Shown here: positions 11,272 to 23,351 of the stretch, in pieces
How the letters are laid out: every line of letters begins with the position of its first letter
How positions within the stretch are numbered: the stretch's first letter is position 1
Origin: Owenia fusiformis
Lineage: Eukaryota; Annelida; Polychaeta; Sabellida; Oweniidae
Direction of reading: 5' to 3'
Assembly: GCA_903813345.2 (NCBI GenBank)
Contig: CAIIXF020000006.1
Coordinates: forward strand, 2,730,001-2,794,000
DNA: 64,000 nt
Made by a program: the position numbers and the translations under genes
The notes under the pieces: generated by a model
Databases searched by the model: none
The model's input: the letters and a program-made list of their open reading frames with translations, nothing else
Told to the model about the DNA's origin: nothing

Positions 11272-14200
11272 TTAGGGACACGGAACCAGTAATGGGGCTG
11301 CAGTAGTAGTAGCATTGGTCGCAAGTACTGTAAGATATGTCTCCTCGGACTGGGAAAGCATTCCTAAATAATATAGAAATCATAATTATAAGATGGATAG
11401 GTTAGTTCAGTGTGTCCACTGCGCAGTCAGTTGGCTTATATAATATCAAAATCCACAAAGCTTTCGCAGGAAGTAAACCAAGACTACACTGCTTACCTGC
11501 AATACAGGCTGTTAGGAATCCTGCCATATTCCCCATTATGCAGGCTCTGAAGCCCATTCCCGCTAGCTCAGATCTACGTGTAGGAGCAAATGCGCCAAAA
11601 ACACCGACGTTGATGCCAATGTCACAGAAGCTACCAAACCCACAAAGGATATACGTGGCGATGTCTCTAGATCTGGCCTAAAAACAACACATTGCTCGTA
11701 GATATAGAAAAACACTTTGCTACCCGGGGATATTCATACGTACTGAGCGAAACACATGCGTTAACGAGGTTCAGCTACTCATTATGTAGCTAGCTTACAG
11801 TGGGGGAGCAATTTTAGGAAATGGGTATTTTCAGGAAAGAATCTTTAAACGTCTCAATGAAAACGAATACACGCGCGCTATTTGATCAAGTTGCAATTAC
11901 AACATGAACATCAGTTCCCTCTAGTCACATTGGCTAATGAAACAACATGAGCTCCTGAGTTCGAGACATTTGAGCTCCTTGTGTTTATTCATTCCATATT
12001 TTATCATGAAATTCCTTAAATCATTAATACTTCTTTGAAAATTTTACTTACAGATATTTTCCCAGCTTGAAAATATTCGTTCATAGTTATATAAGCGATG
12101 AACTCTGTCACAAATAGCTTTGTTCCAATCAATTCTCCGACTATTTCAGCATCCTCCCACGATATACCAAGAATGTATGCAAATGGTTTCAACACCTTGG
12201 AACAAATCCACTGTAAAAGCAAACGCAAGTATATGTTACGCGGTAAACATGATACAAATATATGTCATATTCCGCAACGAACATGGCATATTTATTAACG
12301 GTGTATGACAGATTCACCTGGCGGTATATAGCATACACACTTACCAATGAGAACGCGATACTGAAGTACGTAACTGCCAATTACATCGATTTAATGAACG
12401 AGCTAAAGTTTATAAATTATTATAATGATTCTTGAATCAACGGGTCAGTGCATCAAATATATCAACTAATACAAGTGAATAACATACACCAGTGGTGCCT
12501 GTATTGTTTGATGTTATTTTATGTATGTGTTACACGCAAAAACACACTTCAAGGGAAACATTATCATGCATAAGTAAACACGTTCGTGAAGCTTGTGAGT
12601 GATTTTTATAACCAAATCAACAGTTGACAAACACCAGATAAAAACCTTAAAGAAATCACGGGTATTTATATTTTGTTGTATTGGCAATCACGATTTAAAC
12701 ATTCCTGATACTTTCAAAAGTATCATTCAGCATTTAAACGTAATAAACGTACTTCGTAATAATCCAGGAATCATACATCAGTACTCAAAGGGCGAACAAT
12801 ATTGGTAATCCAGCGTAGTTTTACATTAAGAATAGATTCTTTTGACCAATCAAATAGAGGCGTTTTCACCTGCGGTATATGGCATATTCCGCACGTGAGT
12901 ATGTCATATCCCCTAGGAGAGTATACCATATTCCGCAGTGAGTATCGGATATTCATCAATGAATCGCAAATTCACTGCGGAATATGGCATACTCACCTGC
13001 GAAATATGCCATATACCACAGGTGAGTGTGACATATTCACCTGTATTACATACCTAGCGAAGCATTTGTATGGAAGTCAATGGGAAAGTTAGCGAGCTAT
13101 ATCCACCGATATTGCCCGATTACCCCGATATAGCCCGCTTACCTCGTTTTGATATTAGATTTCTTTAATAACCATGATAATATCATGACGTCACGTCATT
13201 GATACAAAGTAACCATGGGAACAAAGGCATGTAATACATCAGTTATGTCACTATGACGTGAAATATGCCTTCGTTCTTGCCCAAATATAGAGCCTCCCAA
13301 GGTCGGCCTATATTGGGAGAACTCAGGCATATTTCACGTCATAGTGACATAACCTCTAAGTATCACAAATACAGCACAACCGTGAATATATGCCATATTC
13401 GGCGTAACAGTGTAGACGAAATATGATGAATCACATCATGTGCTTTTAAATCGACTCCTGGTCAAGTTCCTAGTCTCTTGGCCATTTCCTTGTATTTATA
13501 TTATTTATATCTTATATGAAGGTAGCGAGCTCTAATTTTAAAGTGAGTCACTAACAGTAAGAAGCAACATGATAATACTCACTGGGAAAGAGAGTCCTTC
13601 AAAGCCTATAGCAATTCCTAAATAATACAAGACAGCGTTGACAAAGCTTAAAAGTGCTATGAACGCAATCAGATTGACGACAACGTGGCCGATAAGTTTG
13701 ATTGTAGCAACAGCACCATTAGATGCAGCTTCCATGAAATTCCTCGAAGATCTAAAAATTGAAAGTAAAATTGACAGGCAATTTATTTGAGGAGGACCCC
13801 TTTGGTTTATTCATTTAACTCCAAAAAATATTTCATACGGTTTGTCTAGTTGTAAATTCCCTGCTTTTGTTTTGGATATTTCTGTCTCGGGGACGTTGAG
13901 TTTCCCAATTGCTAAAGCTGCCGGCGCACTCATAATAGCTGCAGATAACACATGTTCGGCAGGTGCCTTAAAAATCAACGTATAAAGTTAACAGTATTAT
14001 CTATGATATACTCACATTATTAACAATGATTTTTGTTATACATCATTTTACCCTTTGCATTCGTTCGACTTCACTTCTTCAAAGAGAGCTTTGTCTTCAG
14101 TGGTTTATAACTCTGCGCGCAGGGTAACATCATCTTTTGGCTATTTATTGTGACGGTGCAAGATACATGTATAATACCGAAGTGAGGCGAGGATAGGTGT

Positions 14201-17200
14201 GGGGAGGGGGTCATCAAAGCCCTTTGAAGTGTGACCTCTCGGAGAAAACAAGAACTCAATTGTTTCCATAAATATATTAGTAAATTTGATTTTTGTTCAG
14301 TTACATACCCCGACAGATATATAGATTGCCATGACAACACCAGCCACTGTGGCAAATCCTCCACACATGACTGCGTGTAACTCAGAATACGTAAGATTTG
14401 GGAGCCAGTTTCGAATTATCACAGCTGCCTCGACCTAAAAGGAACACTCTACTTCTTGATCTTATAGAAACATAATCCTTGTTTTATGTTCTATATTCAC
14501 CATCTAATGGTACTTTGTCACAGAGCATGACATGAAAAAATCAAAATGAAAATTTACAAAATTACTTATTTCTAAGTACCTAAACGAAATGAAAATCTTC
14601 GTTTGGAATAAGCAATCTCTGCATTACTTACACTACTGATGAATATATTTGCCGTCGCATTTAGGGACTCGACTGCAGTTGTTCCTAACGTGATCTCCAT
14701 CAGCCAACCGAGTTTCAGGATCACTTGCTGGACTATGCCAACATGATACAAAATGCTGATGCACGCACTGAAGAAGATTGCCTGTGGTATGGCCTAAAAT
14801 ATAGAATCATATAATGTGACCTCCATCAGCCAACCGAGCTTCAGGATCACTTGCTTGACTATGCCAACATGATACAGAATGCTGATGCACGCACTGAAGA
14901 AGACTGCCTGTGGTATAGCCTAAAATATAGAATCATATAATGTGACCTCCATCAGCCAACTGAGCTTCAGAATCACTTGCTGGACTATGCCAACATGATA
15001 CAAAACGCTGATGCACGCACTGAAGAAGATTGCCTGTGGTATAGCCTAAAATATAATTTTGCGCTGGACATCTGAAGAGGCTGTGGTATGGTCAGGATAT
15101 AGAATCATGTAAACACCTTACAATATTTTCACGGCATATTTTAAGGTGGATCCCAGATATGGCATTAATGGTTGAGTAATAGGAATCGAAACCAGTCATA
15201 GTTTTCTCCAGGTGACCATTCTAAGTTATTGTGTTTCATGGATTATGGCGACGGTTTTGCGAAAGGATGTTGAAGGATGTTGGATTTCGTCTATCCCACA
15301 TCATTTGAGACTGAATGATTTTCTGAGTACTAGTATGTACAACTATTTTTGATGTAATGAGTATTGGCCATCAATTTTTCAATTTTTTCCTCAACATGTT
15401 TTGTAATGACTTCAGTAAGAATGAAATGTCCCTTGTCCTGGATTTTGATATTGGCTCTGGATTTGAGGGGAGATCACAGTTCTGGGATATATAAGGTCTA
15501 TTTTTCTTATTACCAGTAATTTACATTTAATCGTTTGCTTTTCTTGCTGGGTTTCTTTGCAGTTTTTTTGTCCTCTCCCTTTGGCACATGTGTTTAAATA
15601 TTCATTCAGGCCTCGAGAATTACGATTCATTACAGGCAAAAAGAAGCACGATCCTCGTAAAATGCTCGTAATTGTTGTTTTCGAGGCCTGTACGAGCATG
15701 TAAGAGGCTCGTAATTTCGAGGCCCGTACATTTAGAGGGTGCCTTCGTTTCATAATCAAAACAAGGCACTAAAATACAAAATGTCACCACCTGCCATTTG
15801 TTACAGACGTCAGACGACGTACGCCAACCGCCGTCACAAAAAATGGAGACCATAACATTATGGCACCTTTTTGGTGGTGACATAATTTTATTTCAAGGTA
15901 AATTGATGAAAGATTTACCTGAAATACAAATGGGTAGTTACAATAAAGTGGTCCAAATACAAAAGCTGATCCAACATTTGCGTATTCCAAGAAGACTTTG
16001 ATTTGATTCGCAAGCCAACTGAATGCAATAAATCCATAACTCCAGCGTAAAACAATGAGGCCGAATACCAGTTGTATGCCCAGGCCCCATAACACTGGTC
16101 GCCATTTCACCTGAAAATAATAACAGCATTATATGCAAACTGAACTGAATTATGTCCTGTCGTAGACCGGAAACCTAACACTATATGGACAGCTTTTGGG
16201 GAAACGGACATGTATAACATACATACGAGTGCCGCACATTCCTGTTTCGTTTACATAGCCAGGATTCAAAATTTGTCGAGGCAAAAAAAATTGGCGAGGC
16301 ACAATTAGGTTATTGTAGGTATTTCTTTAATTATGAACTTCATTTCCACAGTTTATAGTTGAGGAAGTTGGGAAAAATATATATCTGAAATATATTGTTT
16401 ACAATTTAGTTGTTTTATTTACGATAGTTTGGATCTAAATTGCTTTTGATTCTCAGCACCAGAAAAATTGTAACGATAACCAGTACGAGAATCATTGATC
16501 AAAAAGAAAAAATGCGATGATAACCAGTAGGAAGGTCATAGATTAAAAAGAAAAAATGTGATGATAACCAACTGGAAGGCCATAGATCAAAAAGAAAAAA
16601 ATGTGATGATAACCAGTCGGAAGGTCATACTTCATAAAGAAAAATGTGATTATAACCAGTAGGAAGGTCATATATCAAAAAAATGTGATGATCAAAAAGA
16701 CAAAATTTGATGATAACCTATAGGAAGGTCATAGATCAAAAAGAGAAATTGTGATGATAACCAGTAGGAGATCATAGATCAAAAAGAAAAAATATGATGA
16801 TGAAAAAGACAAAATCTGATGATAACAAATAGAAAGGTCATAGCCGATCAAAAAGAAAAATTGTAATGATAACCAGTAGAAGGGCCTGGATCAAATGCAA
16901 TCTGACAATTAGAACATCTAACCTATATTTTATTGTTTCTGACATTGTAAGGTTTTTAATGACATTATATTGTTTGTGAAATAATTGTGTAGATTTCTTA
17001 TGAAAATATTTTTCAATAATTTTTGAAAATTGCCCATTGCTGAAATCCTCCATAACTTCAAATACTCCAAGCGATTTGGTTCTTCAACAGGACATATTTC
17101 TGGACATTTTGGCAATTTGGTTACTACGAATTCACAATTCTTAAATCTGTAATCGGTAACTTGCCTTTGCTGGGTTAGTTGAGGTGAGAAAGCACAAGAG

Positions 17201-18154
17201 CACAATTGTAACTGTGCCGCCTGCAGATATCAGATTCATTGGTCTATCTCTTCCAACTAGGAAATACAGCATCAGACCAATGGCAACCAACACTAACAGA
17301 TAGAACAGCCTAGAATTTTAAAATATGTGTAGGTCAGTAGAGGCGTAGCCAGGGTTTACCAGGTGGTTCGTTTTATAACAAAAGGGGGGGGGTTGAGACG
17401 AAGAGGGGTATAGATGTGCGATTCATTCTTCACGCACAAATAGTCATTTTCTGAGAGTGGGGTTCGTTCCCGGCCTGGGGTTCATTGATCTTTCAGAAAA
17501 GGGGGGTTGTTCCCGGCCGGAGGTTCGTTTTATAACGAAATGGGGTTCGAGGCGAAGGGGGTCGCACGATTTTTCAATATCAAAAGTATTCCCGGGTGTT
17601 ATTCACCAGGAAGAAGTAGTATCATTGGATAAGTCTGTTTACACTATGAGAACAGTGATTAAACAAAGTACGAGAACTCACCATTTTAAAACTCTGGATG
17701 CTTTAGAACATGCCGCTCCACAAGAAGTCAGACAACATTTCCAAATAGCAACACCGTAATATTTCTTAATCAAATAGTATCCAATACAAAAAATTACAAT
17801 TCCTGTAATAATGTCTAAAGGAAGGGCGGTCGTGACGCTGTAAGCATTAGCAAAGCCAAGGTAGGTCACCCAACCGACACACAGCAAGGCTACAAAAAAC
17901 CACTTCAAAACACTAGTCCGTTTGGTATTACCGTAGAAAAAGTCATGTACCCCCTGTTGAACACCACCAACTATGGCTTCATACTTTGAAACTTGGGTTT
18001 TTAGAACCAAATCTTTGCTCGTTTCGGCTGCAACATCGTTGTTCATCGATACTTGTATCTCATCCGTGGGCATGTGGTTCATTTCGACCTTTATATTGGT
18101 TGGACCATTTTCATGTGTTTTTTCATCGTAGGAGCTAAACCCCGGATTCTCCAT
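11272..18154 (-). CDS. Concentrative nucleoside transporter, copy 2 (SLC28/CNT family)
   Basis: Predicted nucleoside transporter of 608 residues, the closest relative of copy 1. Exons in reading order: 18154-17682, 17309-17165, 16110-15919, 14793-14632, 14434-14309, 13966-13839, 13751-13583, 12210-12052, 11677-11497, 11363-11272. Lengths and phases equal those of copy 1. Two changes fall in conserved motifs: the Asn of the GxKxxxNEF motif is Thr (GTKLFVTEF, residue 500), and GFGSFGDIG reads GFGSFCDIG (Cys536). The donor after exon 2 is GCAAGT rather than GTAAGT. Introns hold a minisatellite (16455-16880), two small inverted-repeat elements, and two extra exon 4 cassettes. The C-terminal tail is identical to that of copy 1 in translation. 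All exons are open, so I call it a gene; altered or reduced transport is an inference from the motif changes. Confidence 0.9.
12866..13027. repeat. Inverted repeat in intron 7 of SLC28 copy 2
   Basis: Arms of about 35 bp (CACCTGCGGTATATGGCATA at the left) face each other with roughly 30 matching positions. The spacer contains further copies of the CATATTCCGC word in both orientations. Related sequence (CACCTGGCGGTATATAGCAT) recurs near 12315, so this is probably a dispersed family. Confidence 0.75.
13242..13353. repeat. Perfect 29 bp inverted repeat, 54 bp spacer
   Basis: Positions 13242-13270 (GTTATGTCACTATGACGTGA...) are the exact reverse complement of 13325-13353. The spacer itself has a CCCAAATATAG / CTATATTGGG inner pair. 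The RNA could form a stable hairpin in the copy 2 intron. It may be a small inverted-repeat transposon; no target duplication was identified. Confidence 0.85.
14695..15055 (-). repeat. Three 126 bp units repeating the head of SLC28 exon 4 (copy 2)
   Basis: CTCCATCAGCC recurs at 14695 (functional exon), 14821 and 14947, exactly 126 bp apart. The two extra units each hold a 99-nt segment (14919-14821 and 15045-14947 in minus-strand order) opening after TTTTAG and ending GAG before GTCACA. Both are open in the exon 4 frame and would code for 33 residues starting AIPQA and ending WLME. Because the surrounding introns are phase 0, inclusion would keep the frame. GTCACA is a weak donor, so use is uncertain. 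Confidence 0.9.
15608..15725. mobile_element. Small inverted-repeat element, GGCCTCGA termini
   Basis: AGGCCTCGAGAATTACGA at the left faces TCGTAATTTCGAGGCCCGTA at the right, with further CTCGTAA words between. About 118 bp, within intron 3 of SLC28 copy 2. No coding content. Confidence 0.6.
15781..15883. mobile_element. Short element with ATGTCACCACC terminal inverted repeats
   Basis: It starts ATGTCACCACC and ends GGTGGTGACAT, a perfect 11 bp inverted terminus, with CCAACCGCCGT inside. A longer relative (62886-63196) has the same ends and the same CCAACCGCCGT word in the RO60 region. This supports a dispersed, non-autonomous family. Confidence 0.75.
16455..16880. repeat. Minisatellite of ~43 bp in intron 2 of SLC28 copy 2
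   Basis: About nine diverged units of the form GATGATAACCAGTAGGAAGG followed by TCATAGATCAAAAAGAAAAA. Some units are shortened. It is absent from the matching intron of copy 1, which is much smaller. Not coding. Confidence 0.88.
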
Positions 18155-19645
18155 TTTCAAGTTCCCTTTTCTGATACGTTTGAAATTACCAATTGTTCAC
18201 TTTTGCATACCTTTATTTTGGCAAATTATTCTTCATTTCACATAAAAATTGCAACCTACTTCTCTAATTAGTTTTGCACATAGTCGAAATTACACATGAA
18301 TAAATAAGAAAAGCATGAATTTTTATCCATGCAGCTAACAATCCATATATCGGGTATTTCTGTCGCACTTATATAGACTGCCCCAACAATGGACCCTGTA
18401 ACTTTTAAATCCTTCTCAACAATTTAATGCATTCTAGTAAGCAACACTTCAATAGGCAGTGGCAGATACTGTGATCACTTTGATTGTTTGAGATCAAAGG
18501 GTTTAATCCTATTCAAAACGACAAAAACATAACGATACCAAAATCAACAACATAAATTTGAATAAATACATTCAACGTCAGATTTGAACTAAGTCTATAC
18601 TCTTGAAATTGTATATTTTACTCTAGTTTTTTAATGTATGTGACCCAATTTGTCAAGATGCCTCGCTCCTTTATGTTTATGCTAATTTATTAGCTTGTAT
18701 TCTCGAATGCAACTTAGAAAGTCGGCTACCGGATTAACCTACTATTTTATGACCAACTCATTTAAATATGAATGGAATGGTGGCAGGTACTATTCATATT
18801 TTAATGAGTCATTAAATAATGTGCTAATCCGATAGCCGACAGCCGAAAGTTGCATTCGTGAATATAAGTTTTGACTCCATATATCGGCTGTCGGGTATTG
18901 GATTAACCTACTATTTTATAACCAACTCCTTTAAATATGAAAAACAGTGGCAGGTACTATTGATGGTTAAACGAGTTACCCATTAAAAAGAAGGTTAATC
19001 CGGTAGACGACAGTCGAAAGTTGCATTCGCGAATAGAAATTTAAGACTCCAAATCTCAGCAACTAGAAGTCTCTGGGTAAATCAATTTATATGGCCAGTT
19101 AAGGTACGTGACTGGGTTGCTCGAATATAAGTTCAACTTGTTATCTGTGTCAAAGGTCAAAATCTATGTAAAATTTGCATTTTCTCAAGTATCTTTGTCA
19201 TATCTCTTATTAATTTTTTCATCGTACATAGCTGAGTTTTTGATTACTCTTTTTGCCTATTCCAAGAATATGTAAAAAAGTCTCCAAATTCAACGATACG
19301 GGTATTGTATTGTATTGTATTGTTATGTATTTTAAAATCAGTATAACCCAGCGACCATTGTTTGGACTGACAACAAGAATAATGAAGCAGTTATGTTGAA
19401 AAATATATAAGTTATAAATATATTAGTTTAGTGCCAGAGTCTGGTAATAACCAGAAAACAGTATTCTTTCATACCATGCTGTACAAGGTACCCTTCAAAT
19501 GGTCACAACACAATTTTCGTCAAATAAAACATTGAATAATATAGCTTAACTGACCTTAGCTTTTTTCAAAACTGGCACAATATGTCTCAAACCTATCATT
19601 TAAGCCATGTATGACTCTCAAATTCAGATTGTTCAGGTGGATTAA
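18155..19645. other. 5' flank of SLC28 copy 2 and inverted-repeat elements
   Basis: The first ~450 bp resemble the 5' flank of copy 1. Two adjacent related hairpin elements follow at about 18698-18865 and 18876-19036. Both contain GGATTAACCTACTATTTTAT and TGGCAGGTACTATT, and end in AAGTTGCATTCG. The first has both long arms (TCGAATGCAACTT ... AAGTTGCATTCG); the second lacks its left tip. No gene is seen. Confidence 0.6.
18698..19036. mobile_element. Two tandem miniature inverted-repeat elements
   Basis: In the first copy the left arm (TTCTCGAATGCAACTT...CGGATTAACC) pairs with the right arm (CTAATCCGATAGCCGACAGCC...AAGTTGCATTCGTGAA). The second copy repeats the GTCGGGTATTGGATTAACC to GTTAATCCGGTAGACGACAG arrangement about 180 bp away. 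They are non-coding, and close spacing suggests tandem duplication or repeated insertion. Confidence 0.75.
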
Positions 19646-20820
19646 TCAGACGTGCCAACCTAAAATGAAAGATTTTCGGGAGATTTAAAAAAAATTGCGG
19701 ACTATTACGGGATTTTTTTTCAAAATCCGTAGATCTTTTTAAAAAACGGGAGTTTTACGGTAGATTCTGAAAAACGGGAGTTTTTACGGTAGATTTCTGA
19801 AAAAATGGAGTTTTTACGGTAGATTTCTGAAAAAACTGGTGTTTTTACGGTAGATTTTGAAAAAACATGAGTTCTTACGGTAGATTTCTGAAAAAATGGG
19901 AGTTTTTACGGTAGATTTTGAAAAAACGGGAGTTTTTACGGTAGATTTATGAAAATACGGGAGTTTTTACTTTAGATTTTGAAAAAACGGGAGATACAAC
20001 ATTTATTACTTTGGAAACGAATTGATCAAAGCTAAGTAAAATGTATATGTGGCGTTCACTATATGCTAAGGGCAATCTGCGTGAGGTTCCATTTTTAGGT
20101 TCGGTTTTTTGCGCATGAGCATTAAATCCAGCAATTTAATTGGTTGAAATTATAATGACGCATGCGCAGTTGATAAATTAATAGAACTTATAATCTAAGA
20201 TAGATGTCACTTACGTTCATTATTTCACAGCAGTCCCTACCCATAATGCGCCTTATATTGCGGGAATATTTTGTTTAGCGCCATATAAAAACAAAATGTA
20301 TTCTCCTGACAGAAGTATGACAGAATATGAACTGGCCCCGTTTGTGGACATTTGGTGTGCAAACTTATTCCGAACTGATCGCAGAAAAGCTATTTGAATC
20401 ATGGGAATGAAGTACTTTTAAGTTATTTATGAAAGTATCGATAGTGAACCATGGGAGCCAATCCTTCTTGGAGTAAAAGAAAGAAGCGTGCCTGCAATAA
20501 TCAAGGTCACAAATTTGTCAAATTCCTTTTAAATACGGTAGATTTCGACAGCAAAAAACGGAGATTTTACTGGAGTTATACCAAGAATACGGGAGATTTT
20601 ACGGGAGTTATACCAGAATACGGGAGATTTTAGCAAAAATACGGGAGATTTCACGGCCATATTTTTAAAAAAAAATACGGGAGATTTTAGTAGAAATACG
20701 GTACGGGAGTTTACGGGAGTTTTTACGGGAGAAAACGGTACGGGAGTTTGGTATTTTTTACGGAAAAACAAAAAATTTACGGGAGATTCCCGTAAAAAAA
20801 CGGGAGGTTGGCAAGTCTGA
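19646..20820. mobile_element. Non-autonomous transposon, TTAA target duplication
   Basis: The element starts TCAGACGTGCCAACCT and ends AGGTTGGCAAGTCTGA (one mismatch between the inverted ends), and is flanked on both sides by TTAA (19642-19645 and 20821-20824). TTAA duplication is typical of piggyBac- and Kolobok-type transposases. The interior has two minisatellite zones: about 19670-20000 with ACGGGAGTTTTTACGGTAGA units and about 20530-20815 with ACGGGAGATTTTA units. Between them is unique non-coding DNA. No transposase frame is visible. Confidence 0.88.
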
Positions 20821-21077
20821 TTAAGGACATGATCAGGAAACCCTTGCGTTGAGTATTTTTGAGCATGGTATGGTTGTTTTATAATAAAATGGTAGTTACT
20901 AATAGAGCATCGATACGTCAGGAGGCACCTTTGCACTATTTCCTCATCTGTTCATTCATCTATTTAGAAATATGGCACAGGTGATAAATATTCTAAACTT
21001 TATCCATTGAACAAAAGTTAAAAGATAATAACATAATATCATAATATATTGCTTGTATATGTATTTACATATCTATA

Positions 21078-21336
21078 TAGTAGCCCGGATAGAATTGTTC
21101 AAGGGTCACTTTTTCTTTAATCACTTTTTTAATTTTCAGTATTATCAGAATCTGATTACATATTTGAACTATACTATGAACGCTTATAATATCAATAAAT
21201 TAAGAGATGTTCCTTGAATAATTTTTTGTATGTCGGAATTTTACTCTAGTTTTGAAATATGTAATCAGATTTTGATAATACTAAAAAAAGGTTATTAAAA
21301 CAAAGTGACCCTTGAACAATTCTGTCCGGGCTACTA
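21078..21336. mobile_element. Miniature element with ~85 bp inverted arms
   Basis: It starts TAGTAGCCCGGATAGAATTG and ends with the complement of TAGTAGCCCGGACAGAATTG. Arms remain alignable through GGGTCACTTT, AGTATTATCA and TCTGATTACATATTT. Total 259 bp, no coding content. The outermost TA could be a target duplication, but the flanking sequence is itself TA-rich. Confidence 0.85.
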
Positions 21337-21599
21337 ATAATATTAGTATCCAAATATATAAATATAATTATGTGCAGGGTATGTTTGATATATACATGTA
21401 TGTTAAAACTATAGATGTTAACATTACACCTTCACTTTTCTATAAATGTGATTATCCATTAGTATTATTTGGCATTTTCTTCATTTATATTACACTTGCG
21501 TTGAAGTCCTGTCATATTATATCATATGGCACGTGTTGCCCTTTTAAGGACTGGATTATCATTATCTACGCAGTGACTGGGCATACCAGACCGGCCGGA

Positions 21600-22430
21600 T
21601 AAAATGACATGATAATTATGATTGTACAATGATAAATCGAAACATGATAATTATGATTAAAACATGAAAATTATGATTGTTAAATGACAAAATCTAAACA
21701 TGATTGATTGTTCAACGATAAAATCTAAACATGATTATTATGATTGTACAATGATAAAATCAAAACATGATGATTATGATAACATGATAAGTGCAATAAT
21801 AAAATTAAAACATGATAATTATGATTGTACAACGATAACATTAAAACATGATAATTATGATAACATGACAAATATAATTGTATATATACAATGATGATAT
21901 CAAAATATGAGAATTATGATTGTACAATGATAACATTAAAACATGATAATTATGATAACATGACAAATATGATTGTACATGGACAATGATGATATCATAA
22001 TATGAGAATTATGATTGTACAATAATAAAATTAAAACAGGATAATTATGATTGTACAATGATAACATTAAGACATGATAACTATGATAACATGACAAATA
22101 TGATTGTACATGTACAATGATGATATCACAATATGAGAATTATGATTGTACATTGATAACATTAAAACATGATAATTATGATAACATGACAAATATGATT
22201 GTACATGTACAATGATGATATCACAATATGAGAATTATGATTGTACATTGATAACATTAAAACATGATAATTATGATTGGACAACGATAACATTAAAACA
22301 TGATAATTATGATAACATAAAAAATATGATTGTACATGTACAATGATATCATAATATGATAATCATGATTGTACTATGATACAATCAAAACATGTTAGCT
22401 ATGATTGTACAATAATAAAATTAAATAAAT
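21600..22430. repeat. Higher-order tandem repeat, 226 bp period
   Basis: Built from words such as ACATGATAATTATGATTGTA and GATAACATTAAAACATG. The word TAACATGACA (TAACATAA in the last) falls at 21861, 21956, 22087, 22182 and 22313, so spacings alternate 95, 131, 95, 131. That gives a 226 bp higher-order unit. The first ~250 bp are less regular. Open frames in it are repeat-derived. Confidence 0.88.
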
Positions 22431-22445
22431 AGTATCGTGGGTACT

Positions 22446-23351
22446 GGGCTCACATGGTGTTGCTCAAAAGTGAACGATGGCTAAATTTAAAAAAAAACGT
22501 ATATAATTTTTACCGATTTTTTTTGTAACAAAATTTATTTCATACAACTACCCTTTACATTGACATGACTTTTTACAATTCAGAACACCTGAAATTATTT
22601 ATAAAGCTAGGAAATGGGCCAAAAGTGAATTTCGCGAGACAAAAATGGCGACCATTTTAAAAATAAGCGAGCTTTTGAATCAGGAGTCATAGGGGAGTTA
22701 TCTATATTGATGTTGAAAAAAATAACTTAAAACGGTAATCCTATCGACAGAGGTTTTAAGTCAAATGGTCTAAGGTGGATTTCGCGAGACAGATGGACAA
22801 ATCAATGCTAACTAAAATGGCTGAAAATATAAAAAAACGGATATAATTTTTTGCCGATTTTTGTAACTAAATTATTCCATATAATTACTCTATACAGTGA
22901 CATGACGTTTTACAATGCAGGACACTTGAAATTATTTGTAAAGCTCGGAAATGGCCAAAAAGTAAATTTCGCGAGACAAAAATGGCGACCATTTTGAAAA
23001 TAGGCGAGCTTTTCCACCAGGAGTCATATGGGAGTTATATTGATGTTGAACAAAAATAACTTAAAACGCGAATTATTTCGACACGGGTTTTAAAGCAAAT
23101 AGTCCAAAAGTGAATTTCGCGAGATAAAAATGGCGGCCATTTTGAAAATAGGCGAGCTTTTGAATCAGGAGTAATAAGGGGGTTTTCTATATTGATGTTG
23201 AACAAAAATAACTTAAAACGGGAATCCTATTGACAGGGGTTTTAAAATGGGCCAATTGTTGACAGACGGACGGACAGACAGACAGACAGACTGAGTACAC
23301 ACAGACGGACAAGTGATCGAGGGATTGCAGTGTGAGCTAACCATGTGAGCT
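22446..23351. mobile_element. Dispersed repeat A with GCTCACATGG termini
   Basis: It begins GGGCTCACATGGTGTTGCTC and ends CCATGTGAGCTAA, short inverted ends. The interior repeats a block containing AATTTCGCGAGACAAAAATGG, CCATTTTGAAAATAGGCGAG and GAGTCATAAGGGAGTT, and closes with a GACGGACGGACAGACAGACA microsatellite. A second copy is at 32974-33818. Non-coding. Confidence 0.8.

Noticed and set aside
20529-20936. 135-codon minus-strand frame with repeated SPVF words
   Set aside because: It is the ACGGGAG minisatellite of the TTAA element read in one frame.
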